Origin: an uncultured Bacilli bacterium
Lineage (GTDB): Bacteria; Bacillota_I; Bacilli_A; RF39; UBA660
Assembly (NCBI GenBank): GCA_910586295.1
Contig: CAJUGE010000066.1
Coordinates: forward strand, 1-22,703
DNA length: 22,703 bases
Direction: 5' to 3'
The notes beneath the pieces were generated by a model that saw only the letters and a program-made list of their open reading frames with translations, made no database searches and was not told the origin of the DNA. The translations under genes and the position numbers were made by a program. This document shows positions 1-7,227 of the stretch, one piece after another (the first letter of the stretch is position 1; every line of letters begins with the position of its first letter).

Positions 1-157
1 ATCTTTGAAAAATAAAAAAACACTAAAATAATATACAGGGAGAGTTTCGGCTTAAAACATAAAAACAAGAAAATATGCGGTTGAATATAGAGGGATTTCT
101 TATATTATCTAGCATTAAGTCAAATTAGGGAAAATTTCTGAAAAGGCTTTAAAAAGT

Positions 158-186
158 TTGACTAATCCCTGTATTTATGGTAAAAT
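158..186 (+). promoter_or_regulatory. sigma-A promoter of the rplU operon
   Basis: TTGACT at 158-163 and TAAAAT at 181-186 are separated by 17 bases, with TG at 178-179 giving an extended -10. Transcription should start near 193, leaving a leader of about 90 bases before rplU. I see no gene or other clear element in 1-157. Confidence 0.8.
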
Positions 187-192
187 TTTAAT

Positions 193-284
193 GTTTGTAG
201 AAATCTTTCTCTACAACCGCTCTGAAAAGGTTTTTTAAAAGTTGATTCTTACCTTAATGGCGAGTCTTATTGAAGGAGGTAAAA
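193..284 (+). promoter_or_regulatory. rplU leader with hairpin masking the ribosome binding site
   Basis: The leader carries an imperfect hairpin with GTAG/CTAC ends at about 197-214. A second structure follows: TTACCT at 249-254 is exactly complementary to AGGTAA at 277-282, which covers part of the rplU Shine-Dalgarno GGAGG. AAT (256-258) with ATT (269-271) can extend it across an internal loop. Leaders before rplU in Bacillota are known (L21 leader family) and are thought to mediate autoregulation by L21. Membership in that family is my inference; the pairing itself is visible. Confidence 0.5.
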
Positions 285-587
285 ATGAAAGCAATTATCG
301 TAACAGGTGGTAAACAATATTTAGTATCTGAGGGAACTGAACTTTATGTAGAAAAACTAGATAATGAAGTTAATTCTCAAGTTGTTTTTGATGAAGTTTT
401 ATATGTTGATGGTAAAGTAGGTAATCCTTATGTTAAAGGTGCAAAAGTTATTGCAGAGGTTTTAAAACATGGAAAACAAAAGAAGTTAATCGTGTTTAAG
501 TATAAACCTAAGAAGAAGTATAGAAAGACACAAGGACATCGTCAACCTTATACTAAGTTAGTTATTAAGAAAATTGAAGTAAAATAA
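285..587 (+). CDS. rplU: Large ribosomal subunit protein bL21
   Basis: This is L21, a 100-residue protein that binds 23S rRNA in the large subunit. The family pattern is clear: an N-terminal MKAIIVTGGKQY, a central VGNPYVKGAKV, and a basic C-terminal half with KYKPKKKYRKTQGHRQPYTKL. A TTG at 270 is in frame, but the AAGGAGG at 273-279 fits the ATG at 285 and would lie inside the coding region if TTG were used. The gene is first in the operon, two bases ahead of prp, in the rplU–prp–rpmA order usual for Bacillota. The leader hairpin that pairs with its ribosome binding site suggests translational control. Confidence 0.97.
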   Translation: MKAIIVTGGKQYLVSEGTELYVEKLDNEVNSQVVFDEVLYVDGKVGNPYVKGAKVIAEVLKHGKQKKLIVFKYKPKKKYRKTQGHRQPYTKLVIKKIEVK

Positions 588-589
588 CT

Positions 590-898
590 ATGATTAACGT
601 TACAGTTAAAAGAGATAAGAGTATTAATGAAATAAGGATAGTAGGACATGCTAAATATGATATATATGGGAAAGATATAGTATGTGCTGGAGTATCTAGT
701 GCTCTTATTACTACAGTGAATGCTTGTTTAAGATTTGATGAGGATTCTATTGAGTTTAATGAGGAGAATAATTTCTTTTTGAGAAATATTAAACAAGATG
801 AGATAACAAATATTTTGCTTGAAAATTTGGTAGAAGTTTTTAAAAGCATTCAAGATAAGTATAAAGAAAACATTAAAGTTAAGGAGGAGTTTGAGTGA
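590..898 (+). CDS. prp: Ribosomal-processing cysteine protease Prp
   Basis: Prp removes the N-terminal extension of ribosomal protein L27 in Bacillota. The 102-residue protein has the family's catalytic pair: His20 in VGHAKYD and Cys32 in IVCAGVSSAL, close to the H22/C34 pair of the Staphylococcus aureus enzyme. The position between rplU and rpmA is diagnostic. Its stop codon overlaps the rpmA start (GTGA at 895-898), so the protease and its substrate are probably translationally coupled. No clear Shine-Dalgarno precedes the ATG, which lies two bases after the rplU stop, so it probably relies on ribosomes finishing rplU. Confidence 0.95.
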   Translation: MINVTVKRDKSINEIRIVGHAKYDIYGKDIVCAGVSSALITTVNACLRFDEDSIEFNEENNFFLRNIKQDEITNILLENLVEVFKSIQDKYKENIKVKEEFE

Positions 899-1182
899 AA
901 TTCATGATTATTGATTTACAATTATTTGCATCACACAAAGGTGTTGGTTCAACTAAGAATGGTAGAGATTCTGCTGGACGTAGATTGGGCGCTAAGGCTA
1001 GTGATGGAGAGAAAGTTACTGCTGGAAGCATAATTTATCGTCAAAGAGGAACTAAGATTTATCCAGGTACTAATTGTGGAATGGGTAAAGACCATACTTT
1101 ATTTGCGCTTATAGATGGTGTTGTGAAGTATGAAAGAAAAGGTAAAGATAAAAAACAAGCAAGCGTTTATGAAGTAGCATAA
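895..1182 (+). CDS. rpmA: Large ribosomal subunit protein bL27, Prp-processed form
   Basis: This is L27, which reaches the peptidyl-transferase centre. The body is typical (HKGVGSTKNGRDS, YRQRGTKIYPG, DHTLFALIDG). The N-terminus MKFMIIDLQLF followed by ASHKG is the extension type cleaved by Prp between Phe and Ala; the usual core is LQFFAS, here LQLFAS. I choose the GTG at 895 because AAGGAGG at 881-887 lies seven bases upstream, while the ATG at 904 would be 16 bases away. The GTG overlaps the prp stop. It is last in the ribosomal cluster. Confidence 0.96.
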   Translation: MKFMIIDLQLFASHKGVGSTKNGRDSAGRRLGAKASDGEKVTAGSIIYRQRGTKIYPGTNCGMGKDHTLFALIDGVVKYERKGKDKKQASVYEVA

Positions 1183-1192
1183 GTGCTTTTTT
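1176..1192 (+). terminator. weak terminator candidate after rpmA
   Basis: AGCA (1176-1179) and TGCT (1184-1187) form a four-base stem around TAAG, which includes the rpmA stop, followed by a run of six T. The T run is good but the stem is short, so termination may be partial. Confidence 0.3.
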
Positions 1193-1258
1193 CTTGGAGT
1201 GATTTTTCTAATTACCTTGTGATATATGTATACTTTTCTTTTTTTTGAGGGAATATAC

Positions 1259-1287
1259 TTGATAAAATTACATAATTATTGTAAACT
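1259..1287 (+). promoter_or_regulatory. possible promoter for the DUF5684-like gene
   Basis: TTGATA at 1259-1264 and TAAACT at 1282-1287 are 17 bases apart. The -10 is a fair match only; TATAGA at 1291 is an alternative. Confidence 0.4.
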
Positions 1288-1315
1288 TGTTATAGAGTAA
1301 AAGGGTGTGAGATAG

Positions 1316-1996
1316 ATGATGTTTTATGTATTTAAATTCATGCGTATTTGGGCTATATTTGCACTGATAACTTTGGCTTTTTCTATTCTTTTGATGTTTT
1401 GTAGTAATAATATTTTTAAGAAAACAGGAAAAAGAGCAGATTTATCATATTTACCAGTTTATAATTTGTTAATAATGTTAGATGTTTGCCAGATGTTTAG
1501 ATTATATTTTATTTTGTTATTATTGCCTATTGTAAATGTTTTAGTTATATTTTTAATGTTATATAGGTTAAGTATAGTGTTCCTTACTAAGAAAAGTTTT
1601 GCATTTGGACTTATATTTTTGCCAGTTATTTTTTTGCCATTACTAAATTTTAGTAAGAATTTGAGGTTAGCTAATGAACCTAGTGAAGATGAAAAAGATG
1701 TGAGTGATAATATGGTAAGTTTATTAACTCAAGAACAATTAAATGATTTGAATAAAGTCAAAGAAGAGCAACCTATAGTAGATAATGTTTTTAAAGCACC
1801 TAAACTAGATGTTGCACCTCCTCCAGCATTTAAAGCTAATGTAATTAAATATAAACAAATGGTACTCGATGAAGAAAGACCACAAGTTATTGAAAAAGTT
1901 GAGCCAGTTAAAGTAAATGACTTGTATGCTAATAGATTTATAAATACACAAAATAAACAAGAAGAAGATGAAACTATTGAAATAGTTGAGTTATAA
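1316..1996 (+). CDS. Small membrane protein, DUF5684-like, with acidic tail
   Basis: The first 125 residues are strongly hydrophobic: a helix at about 7-28, then a SYLPVYNLLIML segment, LLLLPIVNVLVIFLMLYRL, and FGLIFLPVIFLPLLNF. The order of a PVYN motif, a PIVN motif and a final FGLxFLPxIFxPLLxF resembles DUF5684 membrane proteins, whose function is not known. This assignment is from memory of the pattern. The remaining 100 residues are polar and rich in Glu, Asp, Lys and Pro, probably a disordered cytoplasmic tail. The ATG at 1316 is preferred over 1319 because GGGTG at 1303-1307 is better spaced. It lies alone between rpmA and cdsA. Confidence 0.7.
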   Translation: MMFYVFKFMRIWAIFALITLAFSILLMFCSNNIFKKTGKRADLSYLPVYNLLIMLDVCQMFRLYFILLLLPIVNVLVIFLMLYRLSIVFLTKKSFAFGLIFLPVIFLPLLNFSKNLRLANEPSEDEKDVSDNMVSLLTQEQLNDLNKVKEEQPIVDNVFKAPKLDVAPPPAFKANVIKYKQMVLDEERPQVIEKVEPVKVNDLYANRFINTQNKQEEDETIEIVEL

Positions 1997-2080
1997 TTCT
2001 TGCTTTTTCTTTGTAAAATAGAAAAGTAATTTAAAATTTTGAATATATTATGAAGGAGTCAATTATTGGTTATCTTTAAT

Positions 2081-2108
2081 TTGATTTTGTTCTAATGTGT
2101 GGTATAAT
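2081..2108 (+). promoter_or_regulatory. sigma-A promoter of cdsA–rseP
   Basis: TTGATT at 2081-2086 and TATAAT at 2103-2108 are spaced by 16 bases, with TG at 2100-2101 for an extended -10. It shows that an in-frame upstream start at 2097 for cdsA cannot be real, because that would lie inside the promoter. Confidence 0.75.
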
Positions 2109-2141
2109 TTTAATATAATAGAAAAGGAAGTGTATAAAAAT

Positions 2142-2942
2142 ATGAAACAGAGAGTTATTAGTGCGATTGTTGCTCTTATAGTATGTATTCCAATTATTAT
2201 ATATTGTGGAGTGCCGTTCTATATAGGTATTAGTGTAATTGGCTTAGTAGGATTTTATGAGCTTATGAAAGCCAAGGAAGAAAAAAAGAAATATCCATAT
2301 TTGATAAAAATACTTGGAAGTATATTATTTTTGTTGCTACTTTTTGATGGGATGGATATTATTTCTTATGGTATTTTAGAAAATATAGATGTAAAGATAC
2401 TTTTAAGTATAGTGTTAATTTTGCCTACAATTTTTACTAGTCATACGAAGAAATATGATATAGAAGATGCCTTTTATTTATTAGGTGGAGTTTTGTTTTT
2501 GGGATTGTGTTTTAATAAGCTTTTAGAGGTAAGAATAAGTGGTTTAAATTATTTGTGGTTTCTATTACTTATAACAGTTTTTAGTGATACTTTTGCATAT
2601 GTTACGGGGATACTTATTGGTAAAAATAAAATGTGTCCTAATGTAAGTCCTAAAAAAACTTGGGAAGGATTCTTAGGTGGGACTATTTTTGGTACCTTTG
2701 TGGGAACTGTGTTTTATACTACTGCGTTTGATTATACTGGAAGCATGTTTTCTTTAATTTTGATTGTAGTTATATTAAGTGTATTTGGACAACTTGGTGA
2801 TTTATTGTTTAGTAGTATAAAAAGACATTTTGGAATAAAAGATTTTGGAAACATTATGCCAGGACATGGTGGAGTTTTGGATAGGCTTGATAGTATTCTT
2901 TTAGTGGTACTTGCATATAGTTTTTTGAGTCTTTATATATAG
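2142..2942 (+). CDS. cdsA: Phosphatidate cytidylyltransferase CdsA
   Basis: CdsA makes CDP-diacylglycerol from phosphatidic acid and CTP in the membrane, feeding phosphatidylglycerol and cardiolipin synthesis. The 266-residue protein is multi-helical and carries the family signature near its end: SSIKRHFGIKD, then PGHGGVLDRLDS, with the conserved Lys, Asp and PGHGG. An earlier conserved stretch, FSDTFAYVTGILIGK followed by SPKKTWEGFLGG, is also typical. The start at 2142 begins MKQRVISA after AAGGAAG at 2124-2130. It is 12 bases before rseP and probably co-transcribed with it. In many Bacillota dxr lies between these two genes; here it does not. Confidence 0.96.
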   Translation: MKQRVISAIVALIVCIPIIIYCGVPFYIGISVIGLVGFYELMKAKEEKKKYPYLIKILGSILFLLLLFDGMDIISYGILENIDVKILLSIVLILPTIFTSHTKKYDIEDAFYLLGGVLFLGLCFNKLLEVRISGLNYLWFLLLITVFSDTFAYVTGILIGKNKMCPNVSPKKTWEGFLGGTIFGTFVGTVFYTTAFDYTGSMFSLILIVVILSVFGQLGDLLFSSIKRHFGIKDFGNIMPGHGGVLDRLDSILLVVLAYSFLSLYI

Positions 2943-2954
2943 GAGAGTGAAATT

Positions 2955-4007
2955 ATGAATTTTATTATTACATTAATTATCTTAATTTTAATTTTAGGTA
3001 TTATAGTTTTTATACATGAATTAGGGCACTTTTTAGCAGCAAAGAAAATAGGTGTTTATGTTTATGAATTTTCTGTTGGTATGGGGCCAAAGTTATTTAG
3101 TTTTAAAAGGAAAAATGATGAGACTATTTATAGTTTAAGGTTACTGCCACTTGGTGGGTTTACTGCACTTGCTAATGATGAAGTAAACTCTAAAGAATTG
3201 AAAAAAGAACAAATATTAGAAAATAAGAGTGCACTTGGAAAGTTTTTTGTGCTAATAATGGGTATTGTTTTTAATTTTGTATTGGCAATTGTATTCTTGT
3301 TTATAAATGGTCTTATATATGGCAGTCCAGTTACTGATCCTTATGTGGGTGAGGTGGTGGAAGATAGTCCTGCTTACAATGCTGGATTAGAAAGTGGAGA
3401 TTTAATCTTAAAAGTAGATGGACATCATGTGGCGAGTTTTGACGATATTTTATTAGAAACTAGATTTGTTAAAGGCGAAAAGGAAAGCTTTGTGTTTACT
3501 GTTTCAAGAAATGATAAAGAATTAGATATTAGAATCAGTCCTAATTATGTTGAAGATGAAGATGGAGAAAAAAGTCCTAGTTTTGGATTTACTGAGTCTG
3601 GTAGAAGAAAAACTGGTTTTGTAAATGCAGTTAAATATGGTTTTAGTGCAACTTGGAAGAGTACTTTTGGAGCTTTTAATGTTTTAGGTAAATTAATTAC
3701 TGGTAAGGTTGGTGCGAGTAATTTAAGCGGGCCTATTGGAGTATTTACTGTAGTTGATAATGTGAAGTCTGGAGGTTTTGAGGTATTAATATATTTGACA
3801 GCTTATTTAAGTATAAATGTGGCAGTAATTAATTTGATTCCTGTACCAGTGTTTGATGGTGGTAGAATATTACTTTTATTAGTAGAAAAGATAACTAAAA
3901 AGAAAGTTAATGCTAAGGTTGAGACTATTATTAATAATGTAGGCGCAATTTTATTAATACTTTTAATGCTTTATGTAACACTAAATGATATATTTAAGTT
4001 GTTCTAG
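2955..4007 (+). CDS. rseP: Site-2 (RIP) metalloprotease RseP
   Basis: This is an intramembrane zinc protease that cleaves membrane-bound regulators and signal-peptide remnants. The 350-residue protein has the zinc motif HELGH (His21, Glu22, His25) in its first helix, a YEFSVGMGPKLFS segment, a PDZ domain at about 110-200 (EDSPAYNAGLESGDLILKVDG), and the third zinc ligand in NLIPVPVFDGG with Asp301. The last helix is at about 325-345. The usual form of the third motif is NLLPIPxLDGG; here Phe precedes the Asp. AGGAGAG at 2941-2947 sets the ATG start. It is preceded by cdsA and followed by a small membrane protein eight bases on. Confidence 0.95.
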   Translation: MNFIITLIILILILGIIVFIHELGHFLAAKKIGVYVYEFSVGMGPKLFSFKRKNDETIYSLRLLPLGGFTALANDEVNSKELKKEQILENKSALGKFFVLIMGIVFNFVLAIVFLFINGLIYGSPVTDPYVGEVVEDSPAYNAGLESGDLILKVDGHHVASFDDILLETRFVKGEKESFVFTVSRNDKELDIRISPNYVEDEDGEKSPSFGFTESGRRKTGFVNAVKYGFSATWKSTFGAFNVLGKLITGKVGASNLSGPIGVFTVVDNVKSGGFEVLIYLTAYLSINVAVINLIPVPVFDGGRILLLLVEKITKKKVNAKVETIINNVGAILLILLMLYVTLNDIFKLF

Positions 4008-4015
4008 AGGTGGAT

Positions 4016-4507
4016 ATGGTAATATTTATTAGTTTGGTAATACTTTTGGGAGTATTATCTCTTTTATACTTTTTAGTAATGCTTAGACTTAAAAATAGGA
4101 TTTATAATACTTTAATAAATAAAATGAGTGAGTATAAAGAAAATGGCAGAGTGGTTTTCTGTTATGTGGACGATGAATTTGGATTTAAGAATGATGTATA
4201 TAGATATATTGAAGTAAGTGGTGATATGTTTATAGTTAGAGGTAAAAAGTATAATATTAGCGAAGTAAAAGATATAATGTATAAATTAGATAATTTTAAT
4301 TTTAAATTAAGAGATAGTGTTTATATAAAGATAATGTTTGATGTTATAAGCGATATTTATAAAATTGATTCTTTATATATTAGAACAGATTATGTAATTT
4401 CTTTTGTACTAATGTTAGATTTAATTAAAAAAAATGTCGATGTTGTCAATAAAGAACAAGTTAAGGAATTACTTAAGATTAAGCAGGATAAAACTATAAA
4501 ATTATAG
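4016..4507 (+). CDS. Unknown single-pass membrane protein
   Basis: I do not recognise this 163-residue protein. It starts with one membrane helix (about residues 2-24, VIFISLVILLGVLSLLYFLVML), then an LKNRIY stop-transfer segment, and continues as a charged cytoplasmic domain of alternating beta-like and helical stretches (RVVFCYVDDEFGFKND, YIEVSGDMFIVRGKKYNI). A GTG at 4010 is in frame, but AGAGG at 4006-4010 serves the ATG at 4016. It follows rseP by eight bases and is probably in the cdsA–rseP transcript, though nothing in it suggests a role in proteolysis or lipid synthesis. Confidence 0.75.
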   Translation: MVIFISLVILLGVLSLLYFLVMLRLKNRIYNTLINKMSEYKENGRVVFCYVDDEFGFKNDVYRYIEVSGDMFIVRGKKYNISEVKDIMYKLDNFNFKLRDSVYIKIMFDVISDIYKIDSLYIRTDYVISFVLMLDLIKKNVDVVNKEQVKELLKIKQDKTIKL

Positions 4508-4528
4508 AGTGGCGAACAAAATTTGCGG

Positions 4529-4558
4529 TTGTAATTTGCCTACAATAGATATTATAAT
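4529..4558 (+). promoter_or_regulatory. promoter candidate for the gene at 4583
   Basis: TTGTAA at 4529-4534 and TATAAT at 4553-4558 are 18 bases apart. The -10 is consensus and the -35 fair. The expected transcript starts close to the AAGGAGT ribosome binding site. Confidence 0.55.
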
Positions 4559-4582
4559 TAATTTATAATAAGGAGTAGGTAG

Positions 4583-4951
4583 ATGAATAGTTTTAGTAGA
4601 AATAAAAAAATTGTCGAAATATGTAAGAATTATTATAAGATAGTTAATTCACTTTTATATGAAGGAGATAAAATCACTTCTAATATTATTAGAATATATG
4701 AAGATTATATATTTAGTTTAGAGATTATAACTAAAAGAGAAATAGAGAAGTTACAAATAGTAGATAAGATTATGCTTAAGTTTGTGACTGATAGTAAATT
4801 TAAGAAGGAGATGTGTGAATATTTTTCAAATCTGAAAGTATCAAAAGCTGTTAATAATTTAGTGGAATATGTTATGAATAAGATGATAGCTTTTGCTGAA
4901 GATTATAAAGATTTTTATACAAGAAATATATATATACCTAGGTGGATTTAA
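4583..4951 (+). CDS. Unknown small helical protein
   Basis: This is a 122-residue protein with no family I recognise. It is soluble by sequence, predicted mostly helical, basic at the start (SRNKKIVEICKNYYKI) and ends in aromatic residues (DFYTRNIYIPRWI). AAGGAGTAGGTAG before the ATG gives a good ribosome binding site. It has its own promoter and its stop codon sits in the loop of a terminator, so it looks like a single-gene unit. Confidence 0.7.
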   Translation: MNSFSRNKKIVEICKNYYKIVNSLLYEGDKITSNIIRIYEDYIFSLEIITKREIEKLQIVDKIMLKFVTDSKFKKEMCEYFSNLKVSKAVNNLVEYVMNKMIAFAEDYKDFYTRNIYIPRWI

Positions 4952-4964
4952 CGCCTGGTTTTTT
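4938..4964 (+). terminator. rho-independent terminator overlapping the stop codon
   Basis: CTAGGTG (4938-4944) pairs with CGCCTGG (4952-4958), seven pairs including two G-T, around a loop of GATTTAA that contains the TAA stop of the preceding gene. A run of six T follows at 4959-4964. Confidence 0.7.
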
Positions 4965-5038
4965 CTTTGATTTAATAAAAAACTTTAGAGAGGCAAAAGA
5001 ATGTAAAAATACGATTCGAACAAAATTAAATACTTTTC

Positions 5039-5067
5039 TTGACTTTAGTAACTTTTTGTGGTACAAT
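5039..5067 (+). promoter_or_regulatory. sigma-A promoter of the gene at 5098
   Basis: TTGACT at 5039-5044, a 17-base spacer and TACAAT at 5062-5067, with TG at 5059-5060 as an extended -10. Confidence 0.8.
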
Positions 5068-5097
5068 TATGACAGTTAGTAATTAATAGGGGGATTT

Positions 5098-5397
5098 ATG
5101 GAAGAATTAAGTGTATATATTGAAAAGATAAAATATTATGAAGCATTGGCACAGAGTACTACGAGTGTTATTGAATATGATAATGCTAGAGATAGTTTAG
5201 CATATTATAGGAATCTTAAAATTCAATTGGAAAGAAGATTATTTCAATTAAGAAGTTGGGAAAATTATTTGAGCGCAATTGAAAAAGTTAAAATGGTAGA
5301 ATTAGGTGGAGATTCTGATGATTATGTATTAATCAATGAGGAAAAAACAGCTATGGCAATTTGGGATAAAGGAGAAACAAGAATATTTAGAAAATAA
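5098..5397 (+). CDS. Unknown small coiled-coil protein
   Basis: This 99-residue protein is unrecognised. Residues 1-62 look like a pair of helices (EELSVYIEKIKYYEALAQS and DSLAYYRNLKIQLERRLFQLRSWENYL) likely to form a helical hairpin or coiled coil. The last third is short beta-like (DDYVLINEEKTAMAIWDKGETRIFRK). There is no signal peptide or membrane helix. AGGGGG lies upstream of the ATG. A strong promoter in front and a terminator about 50 bases after make it a separate transcription unit. It is the last gene before the tandem membrane-protein array and shows no similarity to it. Confidence 0.7.
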   Translation: MEELSVYIEKIKYYEALAQSTTSVIEYDNARDSLAYYRNLKIQLERRLFQLRSWENYLSAIEKVKMVELGGDSDDYVLINEEKTAMAIWDKGETRIFRK

Positions 5398-5446
5398 CTT
5401 TGTAATTTTGATAGTTTAGATAATAAAGTTTTAATTAATTTAAGAG

Positions 5447-5476
5447 CAGGTAGATTATAAAAGTCTATCTGTTTTA
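5447..5476 (+). terminator. rho-independent terminator
   Basis: CAGGTAGA (5447-5454) pairs with TCTATCTG (5464-5471), eight pairs with one G-T, loop of nine, then TTTT. It closes the gene at 5098 and separates it from the array. Confidence 0.65.
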
Positions 5477-5566
5477 TATTTAAATAATTAATAAGTGATA
5501 TGTTTCCTTACTAAAGAAAAGCTGTCTTTATGAGTGATATTAATCCAATTAGAAATCAAAAAATAT

Positions 5567-5595
5567 TTGTTATCTCAACATTTATGTGTTATTAT
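5567..5595 (+). promoter_or_regulatory. promoter of the tandem membrane-protein array
   Basis: TTGTTA at 5567-5572, 17 bases, TATTAT at 5590-5595 with TG at 5587-5588 as an extended -10. This leaves a leader of about 135 bases before the first array gene. Apart from this promoter, the following hairpin and the terminator, I see nothing else in the gene-free stretch 5398-5738. Confidence 0.65.
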
Positions 5596-5651
5596 AATTA
5601 ATGATTTAAGAAAATGTGAATTTTGATGGCTAGGATTGAGAGTTAGAAAAC

Positions 5652-5691
5652 TTATATGTAGTTTCTAAATGGAAGGAGAAACTACATATAA
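5652..5691 (+). promoter_or_regulatory. perfect 15-bp hairpin in the array leader
   Basis: TTATATGTAGTTTCT (5652-5666) is exactly complementary to AGAAACTACATATAA (5677-5691), with a ten-base loop AAATGGAAGG. No T run follows, so it is not a simple terminator. The purine-rich loop and adjoining bases contain GGAAGGAG, a Shine-Dalgarno-like sequence, and an ATG at 5669 opens an 8-codon reading frame. It could stabilise or regulate the mRNA; the role is unknown. Confidence 0.7.
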
Positions 5692-5738
5692 CTGAATTAC
5701 ATGTGCATTCAAAACATTAGAAGAAAGAGATGATTATT

Positions 5739-7214
5739 ATGGAAGCTTATCAAGCACAAAAGAATGAAAGTAAAATAGAAAGAGAAGATAAAATAATCAC
5801 TATAAGAACTGATGATGTGTTAGAGACTAGTTACTTATACATATATAAAGATAAATATAGAAAACCTACATTAAAAACTATGAGAGATTATAGACGCAAA
5901 ACTGAACGTCAAAAAATACAAAAACAAGTAAAATTAATACTACTTTATTTTGATAACTGGCCTTATATAGTATCTAATAATAACCTTAGTGAGTACGATC
6001 AACACGAACTTATTCGTGCTATATATGAATGTATAAAGCTAGAGATTGCATTTAACCCTAAAAGAACAAGTCAGATATTGAACTATATTTGTATGTACCA
6101 TTTTAAAACTAAAGAATTTATAGAATTAATCGAAAATGATATAAATGAAATCAATGGTTTATCTTTTGCTAATATTGAATTTATTAGACTATTAAAAGAG
6201 AATATAAAGTCAAGTAATAGTCTTCTTAACTCAAGTGTAATACTAAGTATAATTATGTGTAGTGATTTTAATTTAATAAAAAGAGGAAACTTAGAAATAC
6301 TTGAGTCTTATAAACAAAGATTAAATTATGAAATTATAAGGTCAAATGAAGAGGCAAATAAGATTGTTAAGTTAAAGTTAAATCTTAAAAGTATCATGAA
6401 GAAAACTAATATTCTAGAAACAAAGAAAAAAATATGTTCAGGATTATTAGCGCTTACTCTTCTTGCTAGTAGTGGTGCTTTAGCTTCTAAAATAATAGCC
6501 AGTGAAAAATCTACATACGCAATAGAAACTCAGATATTTACTTCGCTAGGAAAAGAGTCTAATGAAATCAATTATTCTTCCATAGAGCCTATTATTTTAA
6601 AGACACTAGAAATTTATAATGAGGCATATATGGAAAATGGAGAGTTATATAGAACTATAGATACGTATGACTTAACTGGGACTACATCTACTTCTAATGA
6701 AGAGTACTACTCTTTAGATTTAACAAGTTTACCAATTCTAGAAACTAAAACAATCCCTTTAGAAGATGATGATATCCCTAATTCGTATAAAGCTATTTCT
6801 GAATTAAAAGTGAGAAAAAGAAGTTTAGGAGAAATTGGCTTTGTAAGCTTTCTATCATTTTGTGTATTAGAAACAATAGTTTTCTATGGTCCTTTTATTT
6901 TAGGAAAAATATATATTGATAATAAAAACAATAAATTAGGAGTTTTTTATAGTGAATATCAAGAATTAATGCAAAGACTAGTACTTAATATAAATACATG
7001 CAAGGAATTTTTAGAAAAGAATACTCAAACTTTAAATAGACTACTAGTGTTATGTGAAGAAATAATACATTCATGTGACATAAGTGAATTATCATTTGAA
7101 GACAAAAGTACTATAAATGCATATGAGGACATAAGAAAAAGATGTTTGGAAATTCAAAGTATTTTGAATGATGAAGAATTAGATAAATATGTGAAAAAAT
7201 ACATGAAAAAGTAG
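5739..7214 (+). CDS. Array protein A: two-helix membrane protein, unknown family
   Basis: First of six intact paralogues, 491 residues, function unknown. Layout: helical cytoplasmic domain to about 225 with the family motifs HELIRAIYECIKLEIAF and SSVILSIIMCSDFNLI; basic KKK before membrane helix 1 at about 234-256; external domain of about 108 residues with LEIYNEAYMENGELYRTIDTYDLTG and YYSLDL; membrane helix 2 at about 365-389; helical tail ending in KKYMKK. Two in-frame ATGs exist (5730, 5739). Ribosome binding is weak for both, so I chose 5739 because the resulting MEAYQ start matches the MNAYQ and MENYQ starts of paralogues. Its TAG stop overlaps the TAGGGAG binding site of the next gene. 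Confidence 0.8.
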   Translation: MEAYQAQKNESKIEREDKIITIRTDDVLETSYLYIYKDKYRKPTLKTMRDYRRKTERQKIQKQVKLILLYFDNWPYIVSNNNLSEYDQHELIRAIYECIKLEIAFNPKRTSQILNYICMYHFKTKEFIELIENDINEINGLSFANIEFIRLLKENIKSSNSLLNSSVILSIIMCSDFNLIKRGNLEILESYKQRLNYEIIRSNEEANKIVKLKLNLKSIMKKTNILETKKKICSGLLALTLLASSGALASKIIASEKSTYAIETQIFTSLGKESNEINYSSIEPIILKTLEIYNEAYMENGELYRTIDTYDLTGTTSTSNEEYYSLDLTSLPILETKTIPLEDDDIPNSYKAISELKVRKRSLGEIGFVSFLSFCVLETIVFYGPFILGKIYIDNKNNKLGVFYSEYQELMQRLVLNINTCKEFLEKNTQTLNRLLVLCEEIIHSCDISELSFEDKSTINAYEDIRKRCLEIQSILNDEELDKYVKKYMKK

Positions 7215-7227
7215 GGAGAAATAAATT

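Noticed and set aside
565..849. Open reading frame of 94 codons on the minus strand across prp
   Set aside because: It lies wholly opposite the well-supported prp gene and has no recognisable features.
4513..4526. CGAAC-AAAA-TTTGC, resembling a LexA (SOS) box before the gene at 4583, with CGAACAAAATT again at about 5017
   Set aside because: The right half does not match GTTCG, the second copy has no inverted half, and neither gene looks like an SOS gene.
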